Part shown: one piece after another, positions 17,398 to 25,387 of the stretch
Layout: each line of letters begins with the position of its first letter
How positions within the stretch are numbered: position 1 is the first letter of the stretch
Origin: Halanaerobiales bacterium
Lineage (GTDB): Bacteria; Bacillota; Halanaerobiia; Halanaerobiales; M55B127
Assembly: GCA_018334565.1 (NCBI GenBank)
Contig: JAGXLU010000013.1
Span: forward strand, 1 to 50,489
Direction: 5' to 3'
DNA: 50,489 nucleotides
Translations under genes and position numbers: made by a program
The notes under the pieces: generated by a model
The model's database searches: none
The model's input: the letters and a program-made list of their open reading frames with translations, nothing else
Told to the model about the DNA's origin: nothing

Positions 17398-17883
17398 ATG
17401 GATATTTATCAATTTGCAATTAATTTTGAGAAAGAAAATAGAGAATATTACGAAAAATGTGCTGAAAAAACTGAGGACCAGTCCATAAAAAGTGTATTTT
17501 TGGAACTATCTGCTGAAGAGGCAAAACATGAACGTATTGTTAGAGAATTAAGAGATAATAATGAAATAGAAGATCTAGAATTTGACATTATTCCAAAAGT
17601 CAATGAGGTCTTTTCTCAAATTAAAGAAGGTATGCCCGATAAAGTAATGCCAACAGAACAGGCTGATATATATGATAAGGCTTTAAATATGGAAGAGAAA
17701 AGCAAAGATTTTTATTCAGAAAAAGCTAAAGAGGCTAAAGATGACAGAGTTAGCGAGGTTCTGGAAAGATTGGCAAAAGAAGAAAAAAAACATGAGGATA
17801 TAATAAGGAGTATAAAAGAGCTGGTTAATAGGCCAAATACATGGTTGGAAGATGCAGAGTGGTATCACTTGGAAGATTATTAA
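17398..17883 (+). CDS. ferritin-like/rubrerythrin-type diiron protein
   Basis: A 162-residue four-helix-bundle protein with the two ExxH repeats expected of a diiron site: AEEAKHERIV (about residues 43-52) and KEEKKHEDII (about residues 121-130). Partner glutamates are in FEKENREYYEKC and MEEKSKDFYSEKA. There is no C-terminal rubredoxin domain. Such proteins reduce peroxide or store iron in anaerobes. ATG 17398 is chosen because AAAGGAGAG sits upstream; an in-frame GTG at 17389 is too close to it. The stop of the sulfotransferase gene lies just before the start. Confidence 0.85.
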   Translation: MDIYQFAINFEKENREYYEKCAEKTEDQSIKSVFLELSAEEAKHERIVRELRDNNEIEDLEFDIIPKVNEVFSQIKEGMPDKVMPTEQADIYDKALNMEEKSKDFYSEKAKEAKDDRVSEVLERLAKEEKKHEDIIRSIKELVNRPNTWLEDAEWYHLEDY

Positions 17884-17905
17884 TAATAAAATAATAAGAA
17901 TGGGG

Positions 17906-17930
17906 GCAGCTGTTTTACAAGCAGTTGCTT
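17906..17930 (+). terminator. weak hairpin before the 2-oxoacid oxidoreductase operon
   Basis: GCAGCTG (17906-17912) pairs with CAGTTGC (17922-17928) with one G-T pair, followed by TTCTTG. It is a poor terminator by itself and may only attenuate. Confidence 0.3.
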
Positions 17931-17968
17931 CTTGAAATTAGAATAGTTAATGTTAGGAGGTCAAAAAT

Positions 17969-19660
17969 ATGGATTTTAATCTTTTAGTGGGTGGTCAGGC
18001 CGGGCAGGGTCTCAAAACTGTTAACAGTATTTTAGGCAAGGTCTTATTTAGAGAGGGTTTTAATATCTTTTCTTCCAGTGATTTTATGTCCAGGATAAGA
18101 GGTGGGCATAACTTTATGCAATTGAGGATTAGTGATCAAAAGCTATATGGACCTGATAATGAAATTGATTTGTTGATTGCCCTAGATAAAAAAACAGCCA
18201 AAATACACAAAGAACAACTGAAAGAAGATGGGATTGTACTAATAGATGGTAAAAGTGAAATAATAGACAGCAGAGCCATACTAGTACCCGCTTCAGTTAT
18301 TGCTAATGATATAAATCCTAAAGGAATTAATACGGTCTTTGTGGGAGCGACTTTAAAGATGATGGGACTTGATTTAGAAAATGCTGAAGAGATATTACCT
18401 GATTTCTTTGTAGATGAAATCTTGGAAGATAATATTAAATTATTAAGACGGGGATATAAAGCTGTAGAAAAGATATATGATAACTTGAAGAAAAATGTGA
18501 CGGGAAAAGAACCTGAGATATTTATTGATGGAAACTCTGCCTTAGGTTATGGAGCTTTAAGCGGGGGTTTAAGTTTTTATTCTGCCTATCCTATGTCACC
18601 TTCAACTGGTATTATGAACTTCTTAGCTCAGCAGCAAAAAGATTACGATTTGGTGGTTGAGCAGGCTGAAGATGAATTGGCAGCAGTTAATATGGCTATG
18701 GGAGGCTCATACACTGGTATTAGATCAATGTCGGGGACTTCTGGTGGTGGCCTGGCTTTAATGAATGAAGCTATAGGAATGGCCGGTATTTCTGAGATAC
18801 CATTAGTTGTTGCTGATGTGCAAAGACCTGGACCGGCTACTGGCCTGCCAACCAGAACGGAACAAGGCGATTTACTTTTTGCTGTTAATACAGCCCAGGG
18901 TGAATTCCCTTTAATGGTTATTGCACCTCGGGATCATAAAGATTTGTTTTATAGCAGTTTTAGAGCTTTAAATATTGCTGATGAATATCAGATTCCAGTA
19001 ATATTATTAAGTGATCAATTTAATGCTGATTCTAGCAAAAACATTCCTGAATTTGATTTTGAATCACTTGAAATAAAAAGAAACTTAATAAAAAAAGCAG
19101 ACTATGGAAAAAAAGAATATAAAAGGTATGAATTTACCGATGATGGGATATCACCGCGAGCTTATCCGGGCCAATTGGAAGATGGACTAGTTTTAATTGA
19201 TAGTGATGAGCATGATGAAAAAGGCCATATTGTTGAAGATGGAGAGATGAGGAAAAGGATGGTTGACAAAAGAGCTTGCAAACTAGAAAAATTAATAGAA
19301 AAAGATTTAAATGAACCAGAATATTTTGGAGAAGAAGATATTGAATATCTGCTTATAACCTGGGGCTCTTCCTATGGGCCTGCTAGAGAAGCTTTTCAAT
19401 TACTACAAGCTGATGGTATCAAGGTAGGCTTATTAAGTTTTAATGATGTATGGCCTCTGCCCAAAAACAAGTTAAAAAATCTGGCAGAGCGGGTAGAATT
19501 AGTCACAGTTGAAATGAATTCTACCGCCCAATTTAAATCTCTCATTGCGTCTGAAACTCTTCTTGATGTTGAACACGATATTTTAAAATATAGCGGGAGA
19601 CCTTTTACAGGTAAAGAAATCTATAATAGATTTTTAGATGAGGTGATTGATAATGGTTAA
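17969..19660 (+). CDS. 2-oxoacid:ferredoxin oxidoreductase, fused gamma-alpha subunit
   Basis: Catalyses CoA-dependent oxidative decarboxylation of 2-oxoacids with ferredoxin as electron acceptor, together with the beta subunit encoded next. Residues 1-180 form the gamma domain (GGQAGQGLKTVNSILG, FMSRIRGGHNFMQLRIS). From about residue 188 comes the alpha domain (GNSALGYGALSGGLSFYSAYPMSPSTG) and then the C-terminal domain binding CoA. The 563-residue fused layout is the two-subunit type known from archaea and several anaerobes. TTAGGAGGT precedes the ATG. Substrate (2-oxoglutarate, pyruvate or branched-chain) cannot be read from the motifs. A second, four-subunit enzyme lies at 34180-36888. 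Confidence 0.9.
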   Translation: MDFNLLVGGQAGQGLKTVNSILGKVLFREGFNIFSSSDFMSRIRGGHNFMQLRISDQKLYGPDNEIDLLIALDKKTAKIHKEQLKEDGIVLIDGKSEIIDSRAILVPASVIANDINPKGINTVFVGATLKMMGLDLENAEEILPDFFVDEILEDNIKLLRRGYKAVEKIYDNLKKNVTGKEPEIFIDGNSALGYGALSGGLSFYSAYPMSPSTGIMNFLAQQQKDYDLVVEQAEDELAAVNMAMGGSYTGIRSMSGTSGGGLALMNEAIGMAGISEIPLVVADVQRPGPATGLPTRTEQGDLLFAVNTAQGEFPLMVIAPRDHKDLFYSSFRALNIADEYQIPVILLSDQFNADSSKNIPEFDFESLEIKRNLIKKADYGKKEYKRYEFTDDGISPRAYPGQLEDGLVLIDSDEHDEKGHIVEDGEMRKRMVDKRACKLEKLIEKDLNEPEYFGEEDIEYLLITWGSSYGPAREAFQLLQADGIKVGLLSFNDVWPLPKNKLKNLAERVELVTVEMNSTAQFKSLIASETLLDVEHDILKYSGRPFTGKEIYNRFLDEVIDNG

Positions 19661-20507
19661 TGAACAAGAGTTTACAATAGCTGCTGAAACCGCCTGGTGC
19701 CCAGGCTGTGGCAACTTTCCTTTGAGGAAGGCCTTATCAGAGGCCTTACAGGAGATGGATTTAAAGCCGAGCCAGGTTGCAATATTTTCCGGGATAGGTC
19801 AGGCTGCCAAGGTGCCCCATTATATAAAAACCAATGGTTTTAATGGTTTGCATGGTAGATCTTTACCTCCTGCTATAGGGGCCCGTGTCGGTAACCATAA
19901 GTTAAAGGTAATTGTTGAATCAGGTGATGGATGTACTTATGGAGAAGGCGGTAATCACATTCTTCATAATATTCGAAGAAATCCTGATCTTGTTCATCTT
20001 GTACATGATAATCAGATTTATGGATTAACCAAAGGCCAGGCTTCTCCTACTTCAGAAGAGTCAATAAAGACTGGTATACAGGTTGAGGGCACAACGTCTG
20101 AACCCTTCAAACCGATACAATTTGCAGTTGGCATGGAAGCGAGTTTTGTGGCCAGAAGTTTTGTAGGTCGGCAAGACCATCTAAAAGAAATGATCCAGAG
20201 AGCTATGAAACACAGGGGTTATGCTTTAATTGATATTTTGCAGCCTTGTGTATCTTTTAATAAAATCAACACATATCAATGGTATGATAAGCGAGTGTAT
20301 AGATTATCTGAAGATTACGACCCCACCAATTTAGATGAAGCCTTTAAAAAATCGAGAGAATGGGGCGATAATATACCGATTGGAGTAATATATAAAAATG
20401 AAAAGAAGACCTTCAGGGATAGGTTATTATTAGAAGATGACCAACCACTGGTTGAAAAAGAATTTGAGTCTGGAGATGCAGATAAAATAATGGAAAAATT
20501 TAAATAA
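19653..20507 (+). CDS. 2-oxoacid:ferredoxin oxidoreductase, beta subunit
   Basis: Thiamine-diphosphate subunit paired with the preceding fused subunit (8-bp overlap). WCPGCGNFPLR supplies the first two cluster-ligand cysteines (Cys16, Cys19). GDGCTYGEGGNH is the TPP/Mg motif and LQPCVSF gives the late cysteine. At the usual third cysteine of the SGIGCS motif this protein has Gln50 (SGIGQAAK), so the [4Fe-4S] site may be three-ligand, use another residue, or belong to a distinct subfamily. ATG 19653 is chosen from GAGGTG seven bases upstream. 284 residues is normal. Confidence 0.9.
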   Translation: MVNEQEFTIAAETAWCPGCGNFPLRKALSEALQEMDLKPSQVAIFSGIGQAAKVPHYIKTNGFNGLHGRSLPPAIGARVGNHKLKVIVESGDGCTYGEGGNHILHNIRRNPDLVHLVHDNQIYGLTKGQASPTSEESIKTGIQVEGTTSEPFKPIQFAVGMEASFVARSFVGRQDHLKEMIQRAMKHRGYALIDILQPCVSFNKINTYQWYDKRVYRLSEDYDPTNLDEAFKKSREWGDNIPIGVIYKNEKKTFRDRLLLEDDQPLVEKEFESGDADKIMEKFK

Positions 20508-20516
20508 AAAAAGGTT

Positions 20517-20540
20517 AAGGGGGGGTTCCCCCCTTATTTA
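20517..20540 (+). terminator. rho-independent terminator after the 2-oxoacid oxidoreductase genes
   Basis: Stem AAGGGGGG (20517-20524) / CCCCCCTT (20528-20535) with a GTT loop, then ATTTA. Very G+C-rich for this genome, so stable. It separates the operon from the regulator gene 14 bp on. Confidence 0.8.
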
Positions 20541-20553
20541 AAAAGGTGATTTT

Positions 20554-21072
20554 ATGAAAGCAGATCAGAGAAGAAAAAAATTATTAGTTAGGTTAAAAGA
20601 TAATGCACAGCCACTTACCGGGGCAAAATTAGCTGATTACTTTGGTGTTACAAGACAGGTAATTGTTCAGGATATTGCCCTTTTGAGAGCAAAAGGGCAT
20701 GATATTTTGGCAACTTCTCAGGGCTATCTCTTAAAGGATAATCTTGGCATAAAAACATACAGCAGAAAAATAGCCTGTAAACATAATAAAGATAATGTAA
20801 AAGAGGAGTTAATGATTATAATAAAACATGGGGCTAAGATCAAAGATGTTAAAGTCGAACACCCAATTTATGGTGAAATATCAGGTATGTTAATGCTACA
20901 GAGTTCTGAAGATGTAGAAAAATTTTTGAGTAATACAAAAAAATATGATGCCTCTTTATTATCTTCTCTAACAGATGGCATCCATCTACATACAATAGAA
21001 GCCATAAATGCAGATGTTTTAGATGAAATTATAAAAGAACTAAAAAAGAAAGGATTTTTACTTGAAGAATAA
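20554..21072 (+). CDS. niaR: NiaR-type transcriptional repressor (HTH + 3H domain)
   Basis: A 172-residue regulator. Residues 1-65 are a winged helix-turn-helix (LTGAKLADYFGVTRQVIVQDIALLRAKGH, split here as LTGAKLADYFGVTR and QVIVQDIALL). The C-terminal 3H domain has the expected histidines in VEHPIYGEI and DGIHLHTIE. Known members (YrxA/NiaR) use niacin as co-repressor and a metal held by these histidines, and control NAD synthesis and niacin transport. Here the downstream genes are a Na+ symporter pair with an operator-like promoter, which suggests local control of vitamin uptake. AAAGGTGA precedes the ATG. No nadABC genes are in the window. Confidence 0.85.
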   Translation: MKADQRRKKLLVRLKDNAQPLTGAKLADYFGVTRQVIVQDIALLRAKGHDILATSQGYLLKDNLGIKTYSRKIACKHNKDNVKEELMIIIKHGAKIKDVKVEHPIYGEISGMLMLQSSEDVEKFLSNTKKYDASLLSSLTDGIHLHTIEAINADVLDEIIKELKKKGFLLEE

Positions 21073-21091
21073 TAATTTTTTTTACATCTAT

Positions 21092-21103
21092 GTGTATATA
21101 CAC
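21092..21103. promoter_or_regulatory. palindromic candidate operator, abutting the symporter promoter
   Basis: GTGTATATACAC is a perfect 12-bp palindrome ending one base before the -35 hexamer of the symporter promoter. Its position suits a repressor such as the neighbouring NiaR-type protein. The match to known NiaR sites has not been checked. Confidence 0.45.
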
Positions 21104-21132
21104 TTGACTAAACACTTAGACTAAACTATAAT
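21104..21132 (+). promoter_or_regulatory. promoter of the symporter pair, with direct repeats
   Basis: TTGACT (21104-21109), 17 bp, TATAAT (21127-21132). The octamer GACTAAAC occurs at 21106-21113 and again at 21119-21126, a 13-bp direct repeat filling the spacer, each copy preceded by ACTT. The repeat could be a second protein-binding site. Confidence 0.75.
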
Positions 21133-21152
21133 TTGTAAAAAGGAGTGGTTTT

Positions 21153-21350
21153 ATGGATAAAAAACAACTTAAGAAAAAGAGAATTTACTGGGTTTTATGG
21201 TTAGTGGCTTTAATTCTATCAGCCTATTTTGTCCCTTTTGTTTTATTAAGAAATGTAAATCAGATTGAAGCATCATTTTTATTCTGGACTATCTTTGCTA
21301 TTTTAGCAATAATTTCAACGATCAAAATCACCTCATACTGGAGTGAATAA
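21153..21350 (+). CDS. small membrane protein, YhdT/DUF997-like symporter partner
   Basis: A 65-residue protein with a basic N terminus (MDKKQLKKKR) and two hydrophobic helices (about residues 13-31 and 40-58). In E. coli the similar small protein YhdT is encoded directly before the pantothenate symporter PanF, and the same order is seen here. It probably associates with or regulates the symporter that starts 3 bp after its stop. AAAGGAGTGG precedes the ATG. No catalytic motif is visible. Confidence 0.78.
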   Translation: MDKKQLKKKRIYWVLWLVALILSAYFVPFVLLRNVNQIEASFLFWTIFAILAIISTIKITSYWSE

Positions 21351-21353
21351 TTA

Positions 21354-22829
21354 ATGAATAGTTTTTATGTATATTTAGCTGTAATTATTTATGTCTTATT
21401 GGGTTTTTACATAGCATATAAATCAAGACAGGGCATGAAGCAAGGAGTCATAGAATATTTTTTAGATAACCGCTCTACGGGAGGCTTGGTTTCAGCTCTT
21501 TCTTACAGTGCAACAACTTATAGTGCTTTTATGATGATAGGTTTAGCCGGTTTTACATATTCAGGAGGGGTAGGAGCCCTTGGTTTTGAATTGATCTATC
21601 TAGCTGGTCTTTCTCTAGTAGCTTTCTTTGGTCCAAGGTTCTGGTTGGTTGGTAAAAAATATGGTTATGTAACACCCTATGAAATGTTGGGAGATAGATT
21701 TGAAAATAAATGGGTGGCTATCTTTTCAGCCATCTCAGCCTGTATATTTTTGATCCCATATTTATCTGTTCAGCTGATGGGCATTGGTTATCTAATGAAT
21801 GGTTTATCGGGAGGAGAAATACCCTTTCTTGTTGGAGTATTAATAGCGGCTTTATTAGCTATTTCATGGGCAATTATTGCTGGTATGCGTTCTGTTACAT
21901 GGACGGATTCCTTACAGTCCCTTATTATGATAGTTGTTAGTGTGGTGATATTGTTCTATATTGTTTACAACCAGTTAGGAGGATTCCTTGCCTTTTTTAA
22001 AAGTCTCGAAACAGAACATGCAAACTTCTTGTCAGTACCCGGACCCGGATTTTTTAATTTTCAGGCCTTTTTGGGTTTAACATTACCCTGGTTTTTCTTT
22101 TCAATATCTAATCCACAGGTCAGTCAAAGACTGTTTATCCCCAATTCTTTAAAAGCTATGAAAACCATGATTAAGGGTTTTTTAATATTTGGATTGGTTT
22201 ATACATTAGTATCTGTACTCTGGGGATTTGGAGCAAAAATACTCATACCTGGTTTAGAACAAGCTGATTTAGCTACTCCAGCTCTGTTAGGTTCTGTTCA
22301 TGTTCCAGTTATTCTTGGTTTAATAGCGATGATTGGGATTACAGCTGCCGCAATTTCCACAGTAGATTCTATTATGTTAACTTTATCTTCACTAATTGTC
22401 AGAGACTTAATGCAGTCCCGTGAAGAATATTCTGATAAAAAACAACTTAAAATTGGTAAAATAGTAATATTTATTATTGCAGTTATTGGGATTATTTTTG
22501 CCTCCCAGCAGTTAGACTTAATTGCGACTTTGTCGGTGGCTTCTTCAGTTGGTTTAATGGTGGTGGTACCTACAATATTTGGAGCTTTTTTTTGGAAAAG
22601 GGCTACAGCCGTAGGATCACTAACAAGTGTTATTTTGGGCTCTTTTACCGCCTTATATCTTCAATTTTCTAACATTAAGCCCCTGGGATTTTGGCCGGGA
22701 GTATGGACCTTAATTATTAGTTTGATATCTTTTATTGTGATCAGCTTATTTACTGAGCCTCCCAGAAAAAAAGCAGAGGAATTTATGGGCTATTTAAATA
22801 AAGAATTGGAAGATAAAAATATACTCTAA
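21354..22829 (+). CDS. sodium:solute symporter (PanF-like)
   Basis: A 491-residue inner-membrane carrier of the SSS family (PanF/PutP fold, about 13 spans). Typical landmarks are YFLDNRSTGGLVSALSYSATTYSAFMMIG near the front (cited here as YFLDNRSTGG and SYSATTYSAF), GGMRSVTWTDSLQ-like AGMRSVTWTDSLQSL, and ISTVDSIMLTLSSLIVRDL, where the Ser/Thr residues of the second Na+ site lie. Pairing with a YhdT-like protein favours pantothenate; the NiaR-type regulator favours niacin or a related vitamin. Either way Na+ coupling suits a salt-loving anaerobe. Its ATG follows the small gene by 3 bp. Confidence 0.88.
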   Translation: MNSFYVYLAVIIYVLLGFYIAYKSRQGMKQGVIEYFLDNRSTGGLVSALSYSATTYSAFMMIGLAGFTYSGGVGALGFELIYLAGLSLVAFFGPRFWLVGKKYGYVTPYEMLGDRFENKWVAIFSAISACIFLIPYLSVQLMGIGYLMNGLSGGEIPFLVGVLIAALLAISWAIIAGMRSVTWTDSLQSLIMIVVSVVILFYIVYNQLGGFLAFFKSLETEHANFLSVPGPGFFNFQAFLGLTLPWFFFSISNPQVSQRLFIPNSLKAMKTMIKGFLIFGLVYTLVSVLWGFGAKILIPGLEQADLATPALLGSVHVPVILGLIAMIGITAAAISTVDSIMLTLSSLIVRDLMQSREEYSDKKQLKIGKIVIFIIAVIGIIFASQQLDLIATLSVASSVGLMVVVPTIFGAFFWKRATAVGSLTSVILGSFTALYLQFSNIKPLGFWPGVWTLIISLISFIVISLFTEPPRKKAEEFMGYLNKELEDKNIL

Positions 22830-22904
22830 AAAAGGGTTATTTATGATCTATATTTAAATAAGTATATATAGATATAATTTTTAATATTGGGAGGAAGAGA
22901 GAAA

Positions 22905-23777
22905 ATGAGTATGGAAAAAACTTTTTTAAATTCATATTTGTATATATTTGTAATTATATTTTTTATTGTTGTTTTTTCCAGTAATAGTGCATTAGCTGAT
23001 CAGATTAATACAGCTGTTACAATAGTACCACAAAAACAATTTGTTCAGGCTGTTAGTGGTCCAAATAGTCAGGTTGTAGTGATGATTCCTCCTGGATACA
23101 GCCCGGGGAATTATGCGCCTAAACCTTCTGAGTTAACCAGGTTATCAGATTCAAATATATATTTCTCGATTGGTGTACCGGCTGATCTACAAAATATTTT
23201 ACCTAAAATTAAACAGTTCAATCCTAATATAGAGATAACCAGATTGGCAGAATTGGTTGGTGAGAAATATGAACCCAGGACATTTTCTAATGGAGGAACA
23301 GATCCTCATATTTGGTTATCATTAAAGAGGGTTTCTTATATTATAGAAATAATTAGAGATGAATTTATAAAATTGAATCCGAACAGGGAAGAGTTTTATA
23401 GGGATAATACTGAAGATTATCTTGAAAAGATCAAAAAAAATGATCAAAAAATTAGGGAGATTATAGATAAAAAAGAAAATAAATATATGTTGGTTTATCA
23501 TCCTTCTTTCGGTTATTTTGCTGAGGAATATGGTTTAGAAATGATTTCTATAGAAGAAAACGGCAAAAAAGCCACCGCAAAACATTTGCAGGAAATAATT
23601 GATTTTGCACGGCAAAATAACATTAATAGGATATTTTATCAAGCAGAAATTGACAGTCGGCAAACAGAAGCTGTAGCTGAAGAAATAGGTGCAAAACTAG
23701 TAAAATTAGATCCTCTTGCCGGAGATTATTTAAATAATCTAGTCGAAATGGCGGAAAAAATATCTGGAGGGGAGTAA
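22905..23777 (+). CDS. TroA/ZnuA-family metal ABC transporter substrate-binding protein
   Basis: Exported metal-binding protein, 291 residues, with a signal peptide over about residues 1-34 ending at SALA. Cluster A-I binders use three His and one Asp. GGTDPHIWLSLK and VYHPSFGYFAEEYGLEM supply two of the histidines, and KLDPL near the end supplies the Asp. The first His, normally in PPGxDPHxYEP, is absent: the sequence reads PPGYSPGNYAP. There is no His-rich loop. Zinc remains likely but manganese, iron or another ligand is possible. ATG 22905 is chosen because GGGAGGAAGAGAG lies directly upstream. It is the first gene of a three-gene importer operon. Confidence 0.85.
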   Translation: MSMEKTFLNSYLYIFVIIFFIVVFSSNSALADQINTAVTIVPQKQFVQAVSGPNSQVVVMIPPGYSPGNYAPKPSELTRLSDSNIYFSIGVPADLQNILPKIKQFNPNIEITRLAELVGEKYEPRTFSNGGTDPHIWLSLKRVSYIIEIIRDEFIKLNPNREEFYRDNTEDYLEKIKKNDQKIREIIDKKENKYMLVYHPSFGYFAEEYGLEMISIEENGKKATAKHLQEIIDFARQNNINRIFYQAEIDSRQTEAVAEEIGAKLVKLDPLAGDYLNNLVEMAEKISGGE

Positions 23778-23781
23778 AAAT

Positions 23782-24558
23782 ATGGAAGAAAGTGTAATAG
23801 AGATTAAAAATCTCAATGTTTTTTTAAATGAGGTTCCCATACTTAAAGACATCGAACTTAAAGTAAATAGAAAACAATTTTTAGCTATTATTGGCCCCAA
23901 TGGTGGCGGCAAAACCACTCTCTTAAAAGTGATATTAGGTTTAATTGAACCGGACAGTGGTCAGGTTAAAATAAAAGGACTTGATATAAAAGAAGGGAGA
24001 AAATTAATTGGCTACGTCCCACAGATCTCAGACTTTGATAAACAATTTCCTATTAATGTTAAAGACGTTATTTTAATGGGCAGAATATCAGATAAACAGG
24101 GTTTTTTTCATAGTTATAGTCAAGAAGATATTAATTTCGTAGAAGGTATCATGAAAGACTTAGATATACTTGATTTTAAAGCCCGGCAAATTGGCCGATT
24201 ATCAGGTGGCCAATTACAAAGAGTTTTGATCGGCCGGGCTTTGGCCGCTGAACCAGAAATTTTGTTATTAGATGAACCTACTGCAAGTTTAGATGCGGAG
24301 TCTCGTAGTAATATTTATAAAATATTGAAAGATATTAATGATGAAATTACAATAATTGTAGCAACCCATGATTTGTCGGCTATTTCCTCTTATTTTGATA
24401 GTGTAGCCTGTTTAAATAAGAATCTGCATTACCATGGAGATAAAAATATTTCTCAAGATGATGTTGATCAGGTATATGGATGCCCTATTGAACTTATAGC
24501 ACATGGAGTATCACACAGAGTTTTGGGTGATCATTCAGGAGATGAGCAGCATGATTGA
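23782..24558 (+). CDS. metal ABC transporter ATP-binding protein (ZnuC-like)
   Basis: A 258-residue cytoplasmic ATPase. Walker A is GPNGGGKTT (residues 38-46), the Q-loop is YVPQISDFDKQFPI (the FPI form is typical of ZnuC/MntB relatives), the signature is LSGGQLQRVLIGRAL, Walker B is ILLLDEPTASLD and the switch His is in VATHDLSA. The gene starts 4 bp after the binding-protein stop and overlaps the permease start by 8 bp. The tail after residue 220 contains HGVSHRVLGDHSGDEQHD, a His/Asp-rich end that might sense metal, but this is a guess. Confidence 0.93.
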   Translation: MEESVIEIKNLNVFLNEVPILKDIELKVNRKQFLAIIGPNGGGKTTLLKVILGLIEPDSGQVKIKGLDIKEGRKLIGYVPQISDFDKQFPINVKDVILMGRISDKQGFFHSYSQEDINFVEGIMKDLDILDFKARQIGRLSGGQLQRVLIGRALAAEPEILLLDEPTASLDAESRSNIYKILKDINDEITIIVATHDLSAISSYFDSVACLNKNLHYHGDKNISQDDVDQVYGCPIELIAHGVSHRVLGDHSGDEQHD

Positions 24559-25366
24559 AGCCATCTTAGAATATAATTTTTTACAAAATGCACTTTATAG
24601 TGCCCTAATGGCCAGTGTTGTATGTGGGATTATTGGAACTATTATTATTGAAAAAAATCTTGTGATGATGAGTGGAGGGATTGCACATACTTCTTTTGGG
24701 GGGGTTGGTCTTGGATATTATTTAAATATTGAGCCTATATTTGGTGCCTTATTTTTTGCCTTATTTTCTTCTATAATTATTGTAACTATAAGAAGAAAAA
24801 CAGAAGTACATTCAGATACTTTAATTGGTATAATGTGGGCAATGGGAATGGCAGTTGGTATATTGTTTATATCTTTTATGCAGGGATATCCTCCCGACAT
24901 GTCTTCATATCTTTTTGGTGATATTCTAACGGTGACAAATATGGATATCAACATTATGTTAATATTGGTAGTTATTGTTGTTTTTGCTATTACATCTTTA
25001 TTTAATCAATGGAAATCTTATTTGTTTGATGAAGAATTTTCTTATGTAAGGGGTCTAAATACCAACTTTTATGAGTATTTCTTATTTATTTTAATTGCTT
25101 TGACTGTAATTGTATTAATTAGAGTTACGGGGATTATCTTAATCATCGCTCTCTTAACTGCACCACCGGCCATAGCAAGACTATTTACCTATGATTTTAA
25201 GAAAACGATATTTCTTGCTATTATTTTTGGCGCGTTTTTTTCTCTCTCGGGTTTATGGCTTTCTTATCTTTTCAATATTCCTTCCGGATCCACCATAATA
25301 TTATTGATAGGTATAACTTATTTTATTTTGGCATTTCTAACTGGGAAGATAAAATGTAGTCAATAA
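24551..25366 (+). CDS. metal ABC transporter permease (ZnuB-like)
   Basis: Inner-membrane permease with about eight hydrophobic helices. MMSGGIAHTSFGGVGLGYYL is the conserved family loop (usually MGDALSHAVLPG in other branches), and IALLTAPPAIARLFT (written from LLTAPPAIARL) is the ATPase-contact segment. ATG 24551 is chosen because TCAGGAG lies nine bases upstream and it gives a hydrophobic start (MIEAILEYNFLQNAL); upstream ATGs at 24503 and 24542 are in frame but lack suitable spacing. It is convergent with the antiporter gene. Confidence 0.9.
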   Translation: MIEAILEYNFLQNALYSALMASVVCGIIGTIIIEKNLVMMSGGIAHTSFGGVGLGYYLNIEPIFGALFFALFSSIIIVTIRRKTEVHSDTLIGIMWAMGMAVGILFISFMQGYPPDMSSYLFGDILTVTNMDINIMLILVVIVVFAITSLFNQWKSYLFDEEFSYVRGLNTNFYEYFLFILIALTVIVLIRVTGIILIIALLTAPPAIARLFTYDFKKTIFLAIIFGAFFSLSGLWLSYLFNIPSGSTIILLIGITYFILAFLTGKIKCSQ

Positions 25367-25380
25367 CTTAAATTTAAGTT
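25365..25380. repeat. 16-bp perfect palindrome between convergent genes
   Basis: AACTTAAATTTAAGTT is its own reverse complement and lies in the 21-bp gap between the permease and antiporter stops. It may act as a weak two-way terminator, but it has no G+C-rich stem. Confidence 0.4.
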
Positions 25381-25387
25381 TTAAAGT

